Shown here piece after piece: positions 25,240-33,966 of a stretch of DNA of 64,000 nt. Under the pieces are notes generated by a model. It saw only the letters and a list, made by a program, of their open reading frames with translations, did no database searches and was not told the origin of the DNA. The position numbers and the translations under genes were made by a program. Origin of the DNA: Methylocystis bryophila (GTDB taxonomy: Bacteria; Pseudomonadota; Alphaproteobacteria; Rhizobiales; Beijerinckiaceae); assembly GCF_027925445.1 (NCBI RefSeq), contig NZ_AP027149.1:4104501-4168500 (forward strand), read 5' to 3'. Within the stretch, counting starts at the first letter, position 1, and each line of letters starts with the position of its first letter.

Positions 25240-25983
25240 TCACCAAAGATAGAAGAAGGCGAAGATGAACACCCATACGAGATCGACGAAATGCCAATAA
25301 AGGCCAAGCGTCTCGACCACGTCATAAGTGCCGACGCGTCCCGTGAAATAGCCGCGCTTGTCGCTCTCGTAGAGGCCGATCCAGACGTTGCGGGAGAACC
25401 ACAAGAGCGCGAGCACGCCCATCGAGACGTGAAAGCCGTGGAAGCCGGTGATCATGAAAAAGCAGGAGCCGAATTGCGCCGCGCCGAAGGGATTGCTCCA
25501 AGGGCGCACGCCCTCGTGGATCAGCTTCGTCCATTCGAAAGCCTGCATGCCGACGAAGGCCGCGCCGAAGAAGGCGGTCGCCCAGAGCAGATAGGCGCAA
25601 AGCTTCCGGTTCCTCGCATAGCCGGCGTTGACGGCAAGAGCCATCGTGCCGGAACTCGTGATGAGGTCGAAGGTCATGATCGCGATCAGGATCAGCGGGA
25701 TTTTGCGGCCGTTGATCTCGAGCGCGAAAATCTCGCTCGGATGCGGCCATTCGACCGTCGTCGACAGGCGCACGGTCATGTAGGAGATCAGGAAGCAACT
25801 GAAGATGAAGGTGTCGCTGACGAGGAAGATCCACATCATCGTCTTCGCCCAGGAAGCGCTTTTGAACGAGCGCTGATCGGAGGCCCAGTCCCCGAAAAAG
25901 CCGGTCAAGCCGGCGGGCCGTTCTGGGGCGTGCGGCGCCGGCGCATGGACGGCTGCTGGCGCATGGACGGTTTCGCTCGTCAT
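25240..25983 (-). CDS. coxP: Cytochrome c oxidase subunit III (CoxP-like)
   Basis: 247 residues from ATG 25983; a start 57 bp upstream is in frame but adds an unlikely peptide. After a Pro/Ala/His-rich leader come five to six helices: AKTMMWIFLVSDTFIFSCFLISYMTVRL, LILIAIMTFDLITSSGTMALAV, KLCAYLLWATAFFGAAFVGMQAFEW with the conserved Glu, FMITGFHGFHVSMGVLALLWF and the C-terminal ETLGLYWHFVDLVWVFIFAFFYLW. These are the hallmarks of subunit III. It is preceded by a second, more divergent subunit III-like gene, as in Bradyrhizobium coxMNOP; the symbol follows that order and is an inference. Confidence 0.9.
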   Translation of the reverse strand: MTSETVHAPAAVHAPAPHAPERPAGLTGFFGDWASDQRSFKSASWAKTMMWIFLVSDTFIFSCFLISYMTVRLSTTVEWPHPSEIFALEINGRKIPLILIAIMTFDLITSSGTMALAVNAGYARNRKLCAYLLWATAFFGAAFVGMQAFEWTKLIHEGVRPWSNPFGAAQFGSCFFMITGFHGFHVSMGVLALLWFSRNVWIGLYESDKRGYFTGRVGTYDVVETLGLYWHFVDLVWVFIFAFFYLW

Positions 25984-26002
25984 TTTCTCGTTTCCCATCC
26001 CG

Positions 26003-26722
26003 TCATGAGAGCACCCTGCGGCAGAGCGCGCCGAAGCCATTCATCTCGCCCGCCAGCATGGCGAACATGAGCAGCCAGACGGCGAGCAGAAAGTGCCAAT
26101 AGATCGTGCACAGCTCGACGCTGGTCTTGAGCGCGGCCCAATCTACTGGCCGCCAGGCCCTGTGCATTGTGCGCGCAAGGGCCACGAGTCCGCCGGCAAG
26201 GTGCAGACCATGGACCGCGGTGAGCAAGTAGAAGAATGCGTTCGCGGCGTTGCTCGCGACAAAATAGTGGTCGGCGATGAGCTCTCTCCAGGCCCAGAGC
26301 TGGCCGAGCAGAAAGCATCCCGACGTCGCCGCCGCAATTTTCAAGAGCGCGCGCAACCGCCCCACGTCGTCGCGCTCGGCGACGGAGTGGGCCCATTGCA
26401 GCGCGACGCTGCTCGCGATCAGGAAGGCCGTGTTGAGCCAGAGGATGCGGGGCAAAGGCGGATTCTGCCAGTCGGGCGAATCCATCCGCATGAAATAGGC
26501 CGCCGTCAGCAAGGAGAAGATGCAGAGCGCGACCGCGAGAAAGACGGCGAGCCCTACCTTCGCCGCAGGAACTGGTGGGACAAGATCGACGCGGCGGGAG
26601 GGCCTCGAGACGCCGACGGCCTCGCCCTCCTCCAGCCAATTGGCGCTCATGACCCCTTCGCGCCTGAGCCACAGGACGACCACCGACGCGATGAAGAGGA
26701 AAAATAGCCCCATGACGCTCAT
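26003..26722 (-). CDS. coxO: Cytochrome c oxidase subunit III-like protein (CoxO-like)
   Basis: 239 residues; ATG 26722 overlaps the subunit I stop by 4 bp. TM1 at the very N-terminus (MGLFFLFIASVVVLWLRREG), a cytoplasmic linker, then helices VGLAVFLAVALCIFSLLTAAYFM, LWLNTAFLIASSVALQWAHS, SGCFLLGQLWAWRELIADHYF, NAFFYLLTAVHGLHLAGGLVAL and YWHFLLAVWLLMFAMLAG. VHGLHLAGGL and the final YWHF element identify the subunit III fold. It is more divergent than the neighbour at 25240. Frames reading further upstream lie within the subunit I gene and are not real. Confidence 0.88.
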   Translation of the reverse strand: MSVMGLFFLFIASVVVLWLRREGVMSANWLEEGEAVGVSRPSRRVDLVPPVPAAKVGLAVFLAVALCIFSLLTAAYFMRMDSPDWQNPPLPRILWLNTAFLIASSVALQWAHSVAERDDVGRLRALLKIAAATSGCFLLGQLWAWRELIADHYFVASNAANAFFYLLTAVHGLHLAGGLVALARTMHRAWRPVDWAALKTSVELCTIYWHFLLAVWLLMFAMLAGEMNGFGALCRRVLS

Positions 26723-28500
26723 GTGGCGTGCTCTCCCTTCAATGGCGGCGCGTTCTGCGGAAGAAAATCCTCCGGAGCGCCGGGAACGCTGTAAGCGTAG
26801 GCCCAGCGATACACGACCGGAAGACTGGGGCCGAAATTGCCATGCCCCGGCGGGGTTTCGGGCGTTTGCCACTCGAGCGTCGTCGCACGCCACGGATTGC
26901 CGCCGGACGGCTTGCCGTGCCTCAAGCTCCAGAAAGCGTTGAAGAAGAAGATCGCCTGCGCGGCGCCGACGGTAAGCGCCGCGACCGTGATGAAGACGTT
27001 GAGCGTCGCGACCGAGTGCGGAAGCCAGGAAATCTCGCCAAGCTCGTAGAAGCGGCGGGGCACGCCCTGAACGCCGAGATAATGCATGGGGAAGAAGACC
27101 GCATAGGCGCCGAGGAAGGTGATCCAGAAATGGATCTTGCCGAGCCTCTCGTCCATCATGCGGCCGGTCATCTTCGGATACCAATGATAGATCGCGCCAA
27201 GAATGACCAGGATCGGCGCCACCCCCATCACCATATGGAAATGCGCGACCACGAACATCGTCCCGGAAAGCGGCACATCGACGATGACGTTCCCGAGATA
27301 AAGGCCCGTCAGCCCGCCATTGACGAAGGTCACGAGGAAGCCGAGCGCAAAAAGCATCGGCGTCGTGAAATGGATGTCGGCGCGCCATAGCGTCAGCACC
27401 CAGTTATACACCTTGAGCGCCGTCGGCACGGCGATGGCGAGCGTCGTGACCGCGAAAAAGAAGCCGAACCAGGGGTTCATCCCGCTCACATACATGTGAT
27501 GGCCCCAGACGATCAGGCTCAGCACGCCGATTGCGACGATCGCCCAGACCATCATGCGGTAGCCGAAGATGTTCTTGCGGGCGTGCGTCGCGATGATGTC
27601 GGAGACGATGCCGAAGGCCGGCAGCGCCACGATGTAAACCTCGGGATGGCCGAAGAACCAGAAGAGATGCTGGAACAGGATCGGGCTGCCGCCCACCGTG
27701 TTCTTGAGCTCTCCGAATTCGACGAGCGCCGGCATGAAGAAGCTCGTGCCGAGCAGACGATCGAAGAGCATCATGATCGCGGCGACGAGAAGACCGGGAA
27801 AAGCGAGCAGCGCCAGCACCGCGGCGGCAAAAATGCCCCAGACCGTGAGCGGCATGCGCATCAAGGTCATGCCGCGCGTGCGCGCCTGCAGCACGGTCAC
27901 GACATAATTGAGCCCGCCCATCGTGAAGCCGACGATGAAGAGGCCCAGCGAAATCAGCATCAGGATGATGCCGCCGTCATGGCCCGGCGTGCCGGTCATG
28001 ATCGCCTGCGGGGGATAGAGCGTCCATCCGGCGCCGGTGGGGCCGCCCGGCACGAAGTAGCTCGCGAGCAGCACGACCACCGCCAGCAGGAACACCCAAT
28101 AGCTCAGCATGTTGACGAAGGGGAAGACCATGTCCCGCGCGCCGACCATGAGCGGAATGAGATAATTGCCGAAGCCGCCGAGCAGCACGGCGGTCAGCAG
28201 ATAGACCACCATGATCATGCCGTGCATCGTGACGGCCTGATAATAAAGGTTGGCGTCGAGCCAGGAGAAGGCGCCCGGGAAGGCGAGCTGCAGCCTTATG
28301 ATCCACGACATGACGAGGCCGAGCAGCCCGACGGCGGTGGCCGTTCCGCCATATTGGATCGCGATATATTTCGCGTCCTGCGAGAACACGTATTTCCCAA
28401 GCCAGCTGTGCGCGTGATAGAGATCGAGCTCAGGAACCTCGGCTGGCGGAACGCCGTGCTCTTCGGCTCCCGTCGCGTCGCCTATCGTCGCGTCAGTCAT
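26719..28500 (-). CDS. coxN: Cytochrome c oxidase subunit I (heme-copper, aa3-type)
   Basis: 593 residues with about 12 helices; holds heme a, the heme a3/CuB centre and the proton channels. Seen: MHGMIMVVYLL with the heme a His, the CuB His/Tyr helix HLFWFFGHPEVYIVALPAFG including the Glu of the D-channel end, the HHMYVSGMNP His pair, and VVAHFHMVMG with the heme a3/heme a ligands. The N-terminal 40 residues are acidic and cytoplasmic. Overlaps at the 3' end (ATGA) couple it to the subunit III-like gene; subunit II lies 73 bp upstream. Confidence 0.95.
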   Translation of the reverse strand: MTDATIGDATGAEEHGVPPAEVPELDLYHAHSWLGKYVFSQDAKYIAIQYGGTATAVGLLGLVMSWIIRLQLAFPGAFSWLDANLYYQAVTMHGMIMVVYLLTAVLLGGFGNYLIPLMVGARDMVFPFVNMLSYWVFLLAVVVLLASYFVPGGPTGAGWTLYPPQAIMTGTPGHDGGIILMLISLGLFIVGFTMGGLNYVVTVLQARTRGMTLMRMPLTVWGIFAAAVLALLAFPGLLVAAIMMLFDRLLGTSFFMPALVEFGELKNTVGGSPILFQHLFWFFGHPEVYIVALPAFGIVSDIIATHARKNIFGYRMMVWAIVAIGVLSLIVWGHHMYVSGMNPWFGFFFAVTTLAIAVPTALKVYNWVLTLWRADIHFTTPMLFALGFLVTFVNGGLTGLYLGNVIVDVPLSGTMFVVAHFHMVMGVAPILVILGAIYHWYPKMTGRMMDERLGKIHFWITFLGAYAVFFPMHYLGVQGVPRRFYELGEISWLPHSVATLNVFITVAALTVGAAQAIFFFNAFWSLRHGKPSGGNPWRATTLEWQTPETPPGHGNFGPSLPVVYRWAYAYSVPGAPEDFLPQNAPPLKGEHAT

Positions 28501-28573
28501 GACTTCTTCTTCTCCCTCGACGACATCGCCGCCCGCGCCTTAAGAAGCGCACGCCTTACGACGACGCGATTTC

Positions 28574-29401
28574 TCACTGGCTCCTCGCCTCATGCCGGGA
28601 TTGGCGCTGGGCTTTACGCATCTCTAAAAATGTCTGTTGTGAACTGAGCCATTTTTCGTAGTCGGCCTGCGTGTCGATGAAGAGCTTTCCGCGCATCTGC
28701 GGATGGCCAATGCCGCAATAGGCGGCGCAGAGAATGTCATATTCTCCGACCTTGGTCGGGGTGAACCACAAATAGCTCACCATACCCGGCACGAGATCCA
28801 TCTTGGCGCGGATCTGCGGGATGTAGAAATCATGCAGCACATCGGCAGAGCGCAGGAGCACCTTCACGGGCTTGTCCACGGGCAAATGCAGCTCGCCGTT
28901 GACGACGATAATGTCGTCCATGCTCTTGGGGTCGGCTGGACTCACGCCCAGAGGATTGTCCCCATCGATGTAGCGCACGTCGCTCGAGCCGAGCTTCCCG
29001 TCGGCTCCGGGCAATCGGAAGCTCCAGTTCCACTGGACTCCGAAGGCCTCGATCTCGGTTGCTTCCTTGGGAGCGTGAATGAATTGGTCCCAGACGACGA
29101 GGCCCGGCGCGAGCAATGCGATGACGCCCAGCGTGGTCAGTCCGCCGAGCCAGGCTTCGAGCTTCTGATTCTCGGGCTCGTATTCGGCCCGTCGACCTTC
29201 CGTGTGCTGGGACCGATAGAGGCAGTAGGCCATGAACAGCACGACCGCGACGAAGCCCGCCGTCGTCACCGCAAAAGTCAGGCCGAGAGTGCCGTCGATG
29301 AAGCCCCAATTCGAAGCGATCGGCGTCGAGCGCCAGGGGCTGACCACATGGAACAGCAACGAGACAGCCACGACTAGGACCATGACGAGTGCGACTGCCA
29401 T
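28574..29401 (-). CDS. coxM: Cytochrome c oxidase subunit II with variant CuA motif
   Basis: 275 residues. The first hydrophobic segment (2-20) may be a signal/anchor; further helices at about 40-60 and 88-106 precede a periplasmic cupredoxin domain. CuA ligands: His in ADVLHDFYIPQIRAKMDLVPG, then CAAYCGIGHPQM (Cys-x-Ala-x-Cys-x3-His-x2-Met). The canonical motif has Glu where Ala stands; in known structures that Glu binds copper through its main-chain carbonyl, so CuA may still form. No C-terminal cytochrome c domain is present, so electrons come from a separate cytochrome c. First gene of the oxidase operon; the RBS GGAAGAG is close to the ATG. Confidence 0.93.
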   Translation of the reverse strand: MAVALVMVLVVAVSLLFHVVSPWRSTPIASNWGFIDGTLGLTFAVTTAGFVAVVLFMAYCLYRSQHTEGRRAEYEPENQKLEAWLGGLTTLGVIALLAPGLVVWDQFIHAPKEATEIEAFGVQWNWSFRLPGADGKLGSSDVRYIDGDNPLGVSPADPKSMDDIIVVNGELHLPVDKPVKVLLRSADVLHDFYIPQIRAKMDLVPGMVSYLWFTPTKVGEYDILCAAYCGIGHPQMRGKLFIDTQADYEKWLSSQQTFLEMRKAQRQSRHEARSQ

Positions 29402-29465
29402 GCTCTTCCGCCCTCCCCGCGTCGGCGGCCTGTAAGCTCGCGCCGATCTCGTTTTTTAACGCCAG

Positions 29466-29495
29466 TCATATCGCATAATTAGTGGGCCGCGTCAA
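29466..29495 (-). promoter_or_regulatory. Candidate promoter of the oxidase operon
   Basis: On the minus strand TTGACG (29495-29490) is followed after 18 bp by ATATGA (29471-29466), about 65 bp before the subunit II start. A sigma-70-like match by eye only; the -10 is weak. Confidence 0.3.
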
Positions 29496-29520
29496 AAAGT
29501 CGCGGATCAATTTGTAGCAC

Positions 29521-30246
29521 TTAATTCTGCGACACCTGCCGCCCATCGAACGCCGCCAATTGTCTGAGCAGCGCGTCCTCGTCGGGAGAATCGGCGACGA
29601 GCGTTCCTGACGCTCCCAGCAGACGCAAGGCGTTGGCGGTCTCTAACGAAATGGCGAAATGCCTGAGCGCCCGCGCGGCTGTCAGCAGATTTTCGCGCCG
29701 GACGATCCGCACGAAAATTTCGGCGCTTCGGGGCGAGTAATGCAGCGCCGCCGAAAGCTCGCCCTGCGCGAGAGCCTTCGCGGCCTCTTCGGTCAGCGCC
29801 AGCGCCTCGCGCGCTTCATAGGTCTCAAGCGCGAAGACTTCCCGCCCCGCCTTGCGCAACGCCGTCTCGATCGTTTCTCGACGCTGCCGGCCGGCAAGAT
29901 AAAGCAAGCGGTTGGCAGGCGGCCGGTGGTCCAATATTGCGGGAAGAAGCGCGGCGCTTTCCGGCGCGACGCCCGCTACCCGCCAGCCCCGCCGCTTCGC
30001 AAGCGCTGCGGTGCGCGCGCCGACTGCGAAAAGCGGTAGAAGACGCAAGCTTTCGAGTGGATCGCCGTGCGCGAGGGCCTTTGCGCTGGTGACGATGACG
30101 GCGTCGAACGCCTCCTCGGGGACCTTGGCGCCCGTCGCGACGGTCTCGAGAACCGGCGAGAGCACGCAGGCGAATCCCATTGCGGCGAGCTTCTCTGCGG
30201 TTCGCCGAGCGTCCTCGACGGCCCGCAGGACGAGCACGCGTTTCAT
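29521..30246 (-). CDS. hemD: Uroporphyrinogen-III synthase
   Basis: 241 residues from ATG 30246, which overlaps the hemC stop by 4 bp. It closes and inverts hydroxymethylbilane to uroporphyrinogen III. The family has little sequence conservation; visible features are the N-terminal RVLVLRAVEDARRTAEKLAA, FDAVIVTSAKAL, FAVGARTAALAKRRGWRV, the RLLYLAGRQRRETIETALR middle strand and ALHYSPRSAEIFVRIV. Operon context with hemC makes the call firm. It lies 120 bp upstream of the oxidase operon, whose hemes derive from this pathway. Confidence 0.88.
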   Translation of the reverse strand: MKRVLVLRAVEDARRTAEKLAAMGFACVLSPVLETVATGAKVPEEAFDAVIVTSAKALAHGDPLESLRLLPLFAVGARTAALAKRRGWRVAGVAPESAALLPAILDHRPPANRLLYLAGRQRRETIETALRKAGREVFALETYEAREALALTEEAAKALAQGELSAALHYSPRSAEIFVRIVRRENLLTAARALRHFAISLETANALRLLGASGTLVADSPDEDALLRQLAAFDGRQVSQN

Positions 30247-31169
30247 GAGAGGCTTGCGACGCCGCCTGGCAACCGCCTCAAAATCTCGCGCGCCGCGCCC
30301 GCGCCGAGCGACGCCGCCTGGGCCACGCCGCCCTCCTGGCGCGCCGCGAAGGTGCAGCCGCCATCGCTCTGCAACGCTTCGCCATGGAAGCGGAGCGAGT
30401 CGCCCTCTACGACCGCCAAGCCGGCGATCGGCGTGCGGCAAGAGCCGTCGAGCGCCTTCAGAAAGGCGCGCTCGGCGTTCAGCGCCGCACAGGTCGCCGC
30501 GTCGAGAATGGGGGCGAGCGCAGCATACGTCGCATCATCAGAGGCGCGGCAGGCGATGCCGATCGCGCCCTGCCCGGCGGCGGGAAGAAAGGCGTCGAGC
30601 GGCAATATCTCTGTCGCGCGCGACTCGAGACCGAGGCGGCGCAGCCCCGCGAGCGCGAGCAGCGTGCCGTCAACGGCGCCGCTCTCGACCTTGGCGAGCC
30701 TCGTCTCGACATTGCCGCGCAAGAGCACGGTCTTCAGATCGGCGCGAAACCGCTTCACCTGGGCGGCGCGGCGCAGCGAGGCGGTGCCGATCACCGCTCC
30801 TTCCGGCAACTCGACAAGCCTTGCGCCACCGCGGCCAATGAAGGCGTCGCGTGGATCTTCCCGCGGCAGATAGCCCGCGATCGCGATCTCCTCCGGCAGC
30901 TCGGTCGGCAAATCCTTGGAGGAATGCACCGCGAAATCGATCTCGCGGGCGATGAGCGCCAGATCGAGCTCGCGCGTGAAAAGGCCCTTGCCGCCGGCTT
31001 CAGCCAGCGCCCGGTCCTGAATGGCGTCGCCGCTCGTGCGAATCACCACAATGCGAAAATGATCGGGCGCGACGCCGTGCGCCGCAGCGAGGCGCGCTCG
31101 CGTTTCCTGCGTTTGCGCAAGCGCCAGCGGCGAGCCGCGCGTGCCGATGGTGAGGGATGGAAGGCTCAT
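30243..31169 (-). CDS. hemC: Porphobilinogen deaminase (hydroxymethylbilane synthase)
   Basis: 308 residues, the family length. Polymerises four porphobilinogen units on a dipyrromethane cofactor. N-terminal IGTRGSPLALAQTQETRARL, SSKDLPTELPEEIAIAGYLPREDPRDAFI, GTASLRRAAQVKRFRADL (cofactor-binding arginines), LRGNVETRLAKVESGAVDGTLLALAGLRRLG, and the cofactor Cys in LDGSCRTPIAGLA. First gene of a hemCD pair, divergent from the radical SAM gene with a 206-bp gap. Confidence 0.95.
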   Translation of the reverse strand: MSLPSLTIGTRGSPLALAQTQETRARLAAAHGVAPDHFRIVVIRTSGDAIQDRALAEAGGKGLFTRELDLALIAREIDFAVHSSKDLPTELPEEIAIAGYLPREDPRDAFIGRGGARLVELPEGAVIGTASLRRAAQVKRFRADLKTVLLRGNVETRLAKVESGAVDGTLLALAGLRRLGLESRATEILPLDAFLPAAGQGAIGIACRASDDATYAALAPILDAATCAALNAERAFLKALDGSCRTPIAGLAVVEGDSLRFHGEALQSDGGCTFAARQEGGVAQAASLGAGAAREILRRLPGGVASLS

Positions 31170-31311
31170 TTCAAGTCCGGGTTGAGGCGCGCGGACTATA
31201 AGGCGGCGCGCCGCAGCAGCAAGGGCCCGCGAGCGTCAAAGCGCGCAATTCCGCGCTGCGGGAAACGGCAAACCCGGGCATTTCGCGGTAGCGCAAGCGT
31301 AGCAGTGAAGG

Positions 31312-31339
31312 TTGACGGCCTTGCCCGCTTCGGTAAAGG
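31312..31339 (+). promoter_or_regulatory. Candidate promoter for the radical SAM gene
   Basis: TTGACG (31312-31317), a 16-bp spacer and TAAAGG (31334-31339), ending 36 bp before the TTG start. Spotted by eye; the -10 hexamer is weak. Confidence 0.3.
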
Positions 31340-31375
31340 CTTCGCAGCCCGCCAGAATGTAAGGGAGAGAATCAC

Positions 31376-32944
31376 TTGGCCGACATCGTTTTTATCACCC
31401 CGAAATTCGAAACGAGTTACTGGGGAATGGAGCATGCGCTCGAACTGGTCGGCTTTCGCGCGAACATGCCCGTGGCGGCGCTGCCCCTCCTCGCGGCGCT
31501 CACCCCTGCCGAGCACACGGTGACGATCTTCGACGAGAACGTCGAGGAGATCGACTTCGAGCGCTGCGCGCAAGCCGACATCGTCGGCCTGACCGGCATG
31601 ACGGTGCAGCGGTTCCGGATGACCGAGATTCTCGAAGAGCTCAAACGGCGCGGCTGCTTCGTGGCGCTCGGCGGCCCCTGGGTGTCGGTCAAGGAGGACT
31701 ACTTCGGCGACCTCGCCGACGTCGTCTTCATCGGCGAGGCGGAAACCACCTGGCCGCAATTTTTGGAGGAATGGCGAAAGGGCGCCCACGCGCGCCGCTA
31801 CGAGCAGGCGGAGCGGACCGACATGAGCACGGTTCCGGTTCCGCGTCATGAGCTCCTCAAGCTCAAGCATTATGCGCTCGGCACGATCCAGTTCTCGCGC
31901 GGCTGTCCCTTCATGTGCGAGTTCTGCGACATCATCGTCACCTTCGGCCGCAGGCCGCGCATCAAGACCGTATCCCAGATCATTGCAGAGCTCGACGCTT
32001 TGCATCGGGTCGCGCGCAAGAACATGGCGTTCATCGTCGACGACAACCTCATCGGCAATAAGAAAGCCGTGAAGGAGATCCTGCGCGCGATAATCACCTG
32101 GCAGCGGGCCAATAACTACCCGCTCACCTTCATCACCGAAGCCTCGCTCGACCTCGCCGACGATGAGGAGCTGCTGGAGCTGATGGACCGCGCCAACATC
32201 CGCTCGGTCTTCGTCGGCGTCGAGACGCCGAATGAGGAGGCGCTCAAGGAGACCAAGAAAACTCAAAACCTGCGCAACTCCAACCGCACGATTTCCGAGA
32301 AAATCCACGCCATTCAGGCGCACGGGATCGAGGTGTTCGGGGGCATGATGCTCGGCTTCGACAGCGACGACGAGACCATCTTTGACCGCCAGCTCAAGAT
32401 GGTCGAGGACGCGCGCATCGTGCATTCATCCGTCGGCATGGTGACCGCGATTCCGAAGACCCCGCTTTACGAGCGGCTGGAGCGCGAGAACCGTCTCGAT
32501 CACGCGGACCGGACCGAGCACGGCACCAATGTGATCCCCTTGAAACTCGGCCGCGAGGCTCTGCGAGACGGCTATTTACGGGTGCTGAGCGCTCTCTACA
32601 GCCCCGCAAGTTTCTTCAAGCGACTGGATGCGCTCTATCTCGAAGGCGGCTTGGGCCATAGCCGTCTGCGTCACGGCGGACACGACGACGGGCCGCTGCG
32701 CGAATCCCTGCGCAAGCTCGGCGCTTTTGCAGGCGGCGCCTTCGTCTTCACCATGTTGCAGATGCGGGTGCAAGATCCCGAATTGCGCCGCGCTTACCGC
32801 CAAGCCGCCGCGCGAGTTTTACGGCGCCGACCGGATCCCTTCGTGCTCCAGGCCTATGCGCTGAAAATGGCGGCGCACTATCACTATGACACGCTGATCT
32901 CGCGGATGAAGAGCTCGGACGGTCATCTCATCAACATGTTCTAG
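31376..32944 (+). CDS. B12-binding-domain radical SAM protein (DUF4070-like tail)
   Basis: 522 residues, TTG start with AAGGGAGAG upstream. N-terminal B12-binding-like Rossmann domain (1-145: DIVFITPKFETSYWGMEHAL, VGLTGMTVQRFRMTEILEEL, VALGGPWVSVKEDYF). It lacks an obvious D-x-H-x-x-G cobalamin motif. The radical SAM domain has the cluster CxxxCxxC at Cys177/181/184 (SRGCPFMCEFCDI), FIVDDNLIGNKKAVKEIL, a GVETPNEEALKETKKTQN strand and GIEVFGGMMLGFDSD. The C-terminal 120 residues match the tail seen in DUF4070 proteins. Relatives include the hopanoid methylase HpnP, but this N-terminus differs, so the substrate is not assigned. It is monocistronic or followed by arfB at 36 bp. Confidence 0.85.
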   Translation: MADIVFITPKFETSYWGMEHALELVGFRANMPVAALPLLAALTPAEHTVTIFDENVEEIDFERCAQADIVGLTGMTVQRFRMTEILEELKRRGCFVALGGPWVSVKEDYFGDLADVVFIGEAETTWPQFLEEWRKGAHARRYEQAERTDMSTVPVPRHELLKLKHYALGTIQFSRGCPFMCEFCDIIVTFGRRPRIKTVSQIIAELDALHRVARKNMAFIVDDNLIGNKKAVKEILRAIITWQRANNYPLTFITEASLDLADDEELLELMDRANIRSVFVGVETPNEEALKETKKTQNLRNSNRTISEKIHAIQAHGIEVFGGMMLGFDSDDETIFDRQLKMVEDARIVHSSVGMVTAIPKTPLYERLERENRLDHADRTEHGTNVIPLKLGREALRDGYLRVLSALYSPASFFKRLDALYLEGGLGHSRLRHGGHDDGPLRESLRKLGAFAGGAFVFTMLQMRVQDPELRRAYRQAAARVLRRRPDPFVLQAYALKMAAHYHYDTLISRMKSSDGHLINMF

Positions 32945-32980
32945 CGGAACTTGACGGGTTCCTTCGAGAGGTCAATCGCC

Positions 32981-33403
32981 TTGATTCCCGTCACCTCGCG
33001 CATCGCGATCGACGAAAGCGAGATCGCCCTGGATTTTGCGCGCAGCTCCGGCGCGGGCGGGCAGAACGTCAATAAGGTGGAGACCGCCGTGCGGCTGCGC
33101 TTCGACGCGGCGAGCTCGCCCAATCTACCGCATATGGTGCGGGCGCGACTCCCCGCGCTCGCCGGTCGTCGCATGACGCGGGACGGCGTCATCATCATCT
33201 TCGCACAACGCCACCGCACGCAGGAGCGCAACCGCGCCGACGCGCTGGAGCGGCTCCTGGAGCTTTTGCGCGCCGCAGCGGCGCCGCCTCCGCCCCCGCG
33301 CCGGCCGACCAAACCGACCCTCGGCTCGAAGCTGCGCCGCCTCGAAGGCAAGAACTTACGCGGCAAGGTCAAGGCGCTGCGCGGGAAGCCGGAAGAAGCT
33401 TGA
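32981..33403 (+). CDS. arfB: Alternative ribosome-rescue factor ArfB (YaeJ)
   Basis: 140 residues from TTG 32981, which has GAGAGG upstream and gives the standard family length; a TTG ten codons earlier is also in frame. It hydrolyses peptidyl-tRNA on stalled ribosomes. The catalytic GGQ is in SSGAGGQNVNKVETAVRLRFD, followed by RDGVIIIFAQRHRTQERNRADALERL. The basic C-terminal tail (KPTLGSKLRRLEGKNLRGKVKALRGK) enters the mRNA channel in the family. Odd: a run of prolines precedes the tail. Confidence 0.93.
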   Translation: MIPVTSRIAIDESEIALDFARSSGAGGQNVNKVETAVRLRFDAASSPNLPHMVRARLPALAGRRMTRDGVIIIFAQRHRTQERNRADALERLLELLRAAAAPPPPPRRPTKPTLGSKLRRLEGKNLRGKVKALRGKPEEA

Positions 33404-33420
33404 ACCTCTCGTCGGGTCGC

Positions 33421-33966
33421 TCAGCTTTGGCCCGAAGGGTCGAGCCCCAACGCCCGCAGCCTCGCTTTTTCCGCCTCGCTCAGCGGCGATGGCGCTGGCG
33501 TTGAAGTCCCCCGCCGCCGAAACGCGCGCCAGAGCGCAAAGCCCCCGGCGCCAAGCGCGATCAACGGCGCGCCCCAAAGCAGCAGCGTCTGCGGCTTCAC
33601 GGGCGGGCGCAGCAGCACGAAATCGCCGTAGCGCGCGACGATATAGGCCTTGACCTCTTCGTCGTTCGCGCCTTGGCGTAGGCGCTCGCGCAGCAAGATG
33701 CGCAGATCCTTGGCGAGCGGCGCGTCCGAGTCGTCGATGGACTGATTCTGGCAAACGAGGCAGCGTAACTCGGCCGCAATGGATCGGGCCCGGGACTCGA
33801 GCGCCGGATCGGCGAGCTTTTCCCCGGGATCGACGGCGAAAGCCGGCCCGACGAGGCCCGCAAGCAACGCCAAGGCCAGCAAGCGCCGACGGCCAGCGCG
33901 CCGGCGGAAGCCGCCGCCGCGCTCCCGCAGACGCGGGCCGGCCGCACTTTGCCCAAAGCTAACCAT
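33421..33966 (-). CDS. ccmH: Cytochrome c biogenesis protein CcmH (CycL)
   Basis: 181 residues. A basic N-terminus precedes the signal helix (RLLALALLAGLVGPAFA); the mature domain has LESRARSIAAELRCLVCQNQSIDDSDAPLAKDLR, the conserved LRCxxC thioredox motif that reduces apocytochrome c, then a TM helix (TLLLWGAPLIALGAGGFALW) and a short basic tail. It belongs to the system I haem lyase complex. No other ccm genes are adjacent. Its start overlaps the hpf stop by 8 bp, so it seems translationally coupled to an unrelated gene. Confidence 0.93.
   Translation of the reverse strand: MVSFGQSAAGPRLRERGGGFRRRAGRRRLLALALLAGLVGPAFAVDPGEKLADPALESRARSIAAELRCLVCQNQSIDDSDAPLAKDLRILLRERLRQGANDEEVKAYIVARYGDFVLLRPPVKPQTLLLWGAPLIALGAGGFALWRAFRRRGTSTPAPSPLSEAEKARLRALGLDPSGQS

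Noticed and set aside
27049..27388. N-terminal extension of the CoxO-like frame into the subunit I gene
   Set aside because: The frame stays open by chance; the start at 26722 overlaps the subunit I stop and begins the first membrane helix.
27496..28647. Plus-strand open frame of 383 codons opposite oxidase subunit I
   Set aside because: Mirrors conserved membrane helices; the His/Asp/Glu/Arg-rich composition is typical of antisense frames.
31196..32425. Minus-strand open frame of 409 codons opposite the radical SAM gene
   Set aside because: The plus strand has the CxxxCxxC motif and an RBS; the antisense frame has no motif.
31376..32944. Assignment as hopanoid C-2 methylase HpnP
   Set aside because: Shares the domain order but the N-terminal sequence is unlike HpnP as I know it, and no other hopanoid genes are near.
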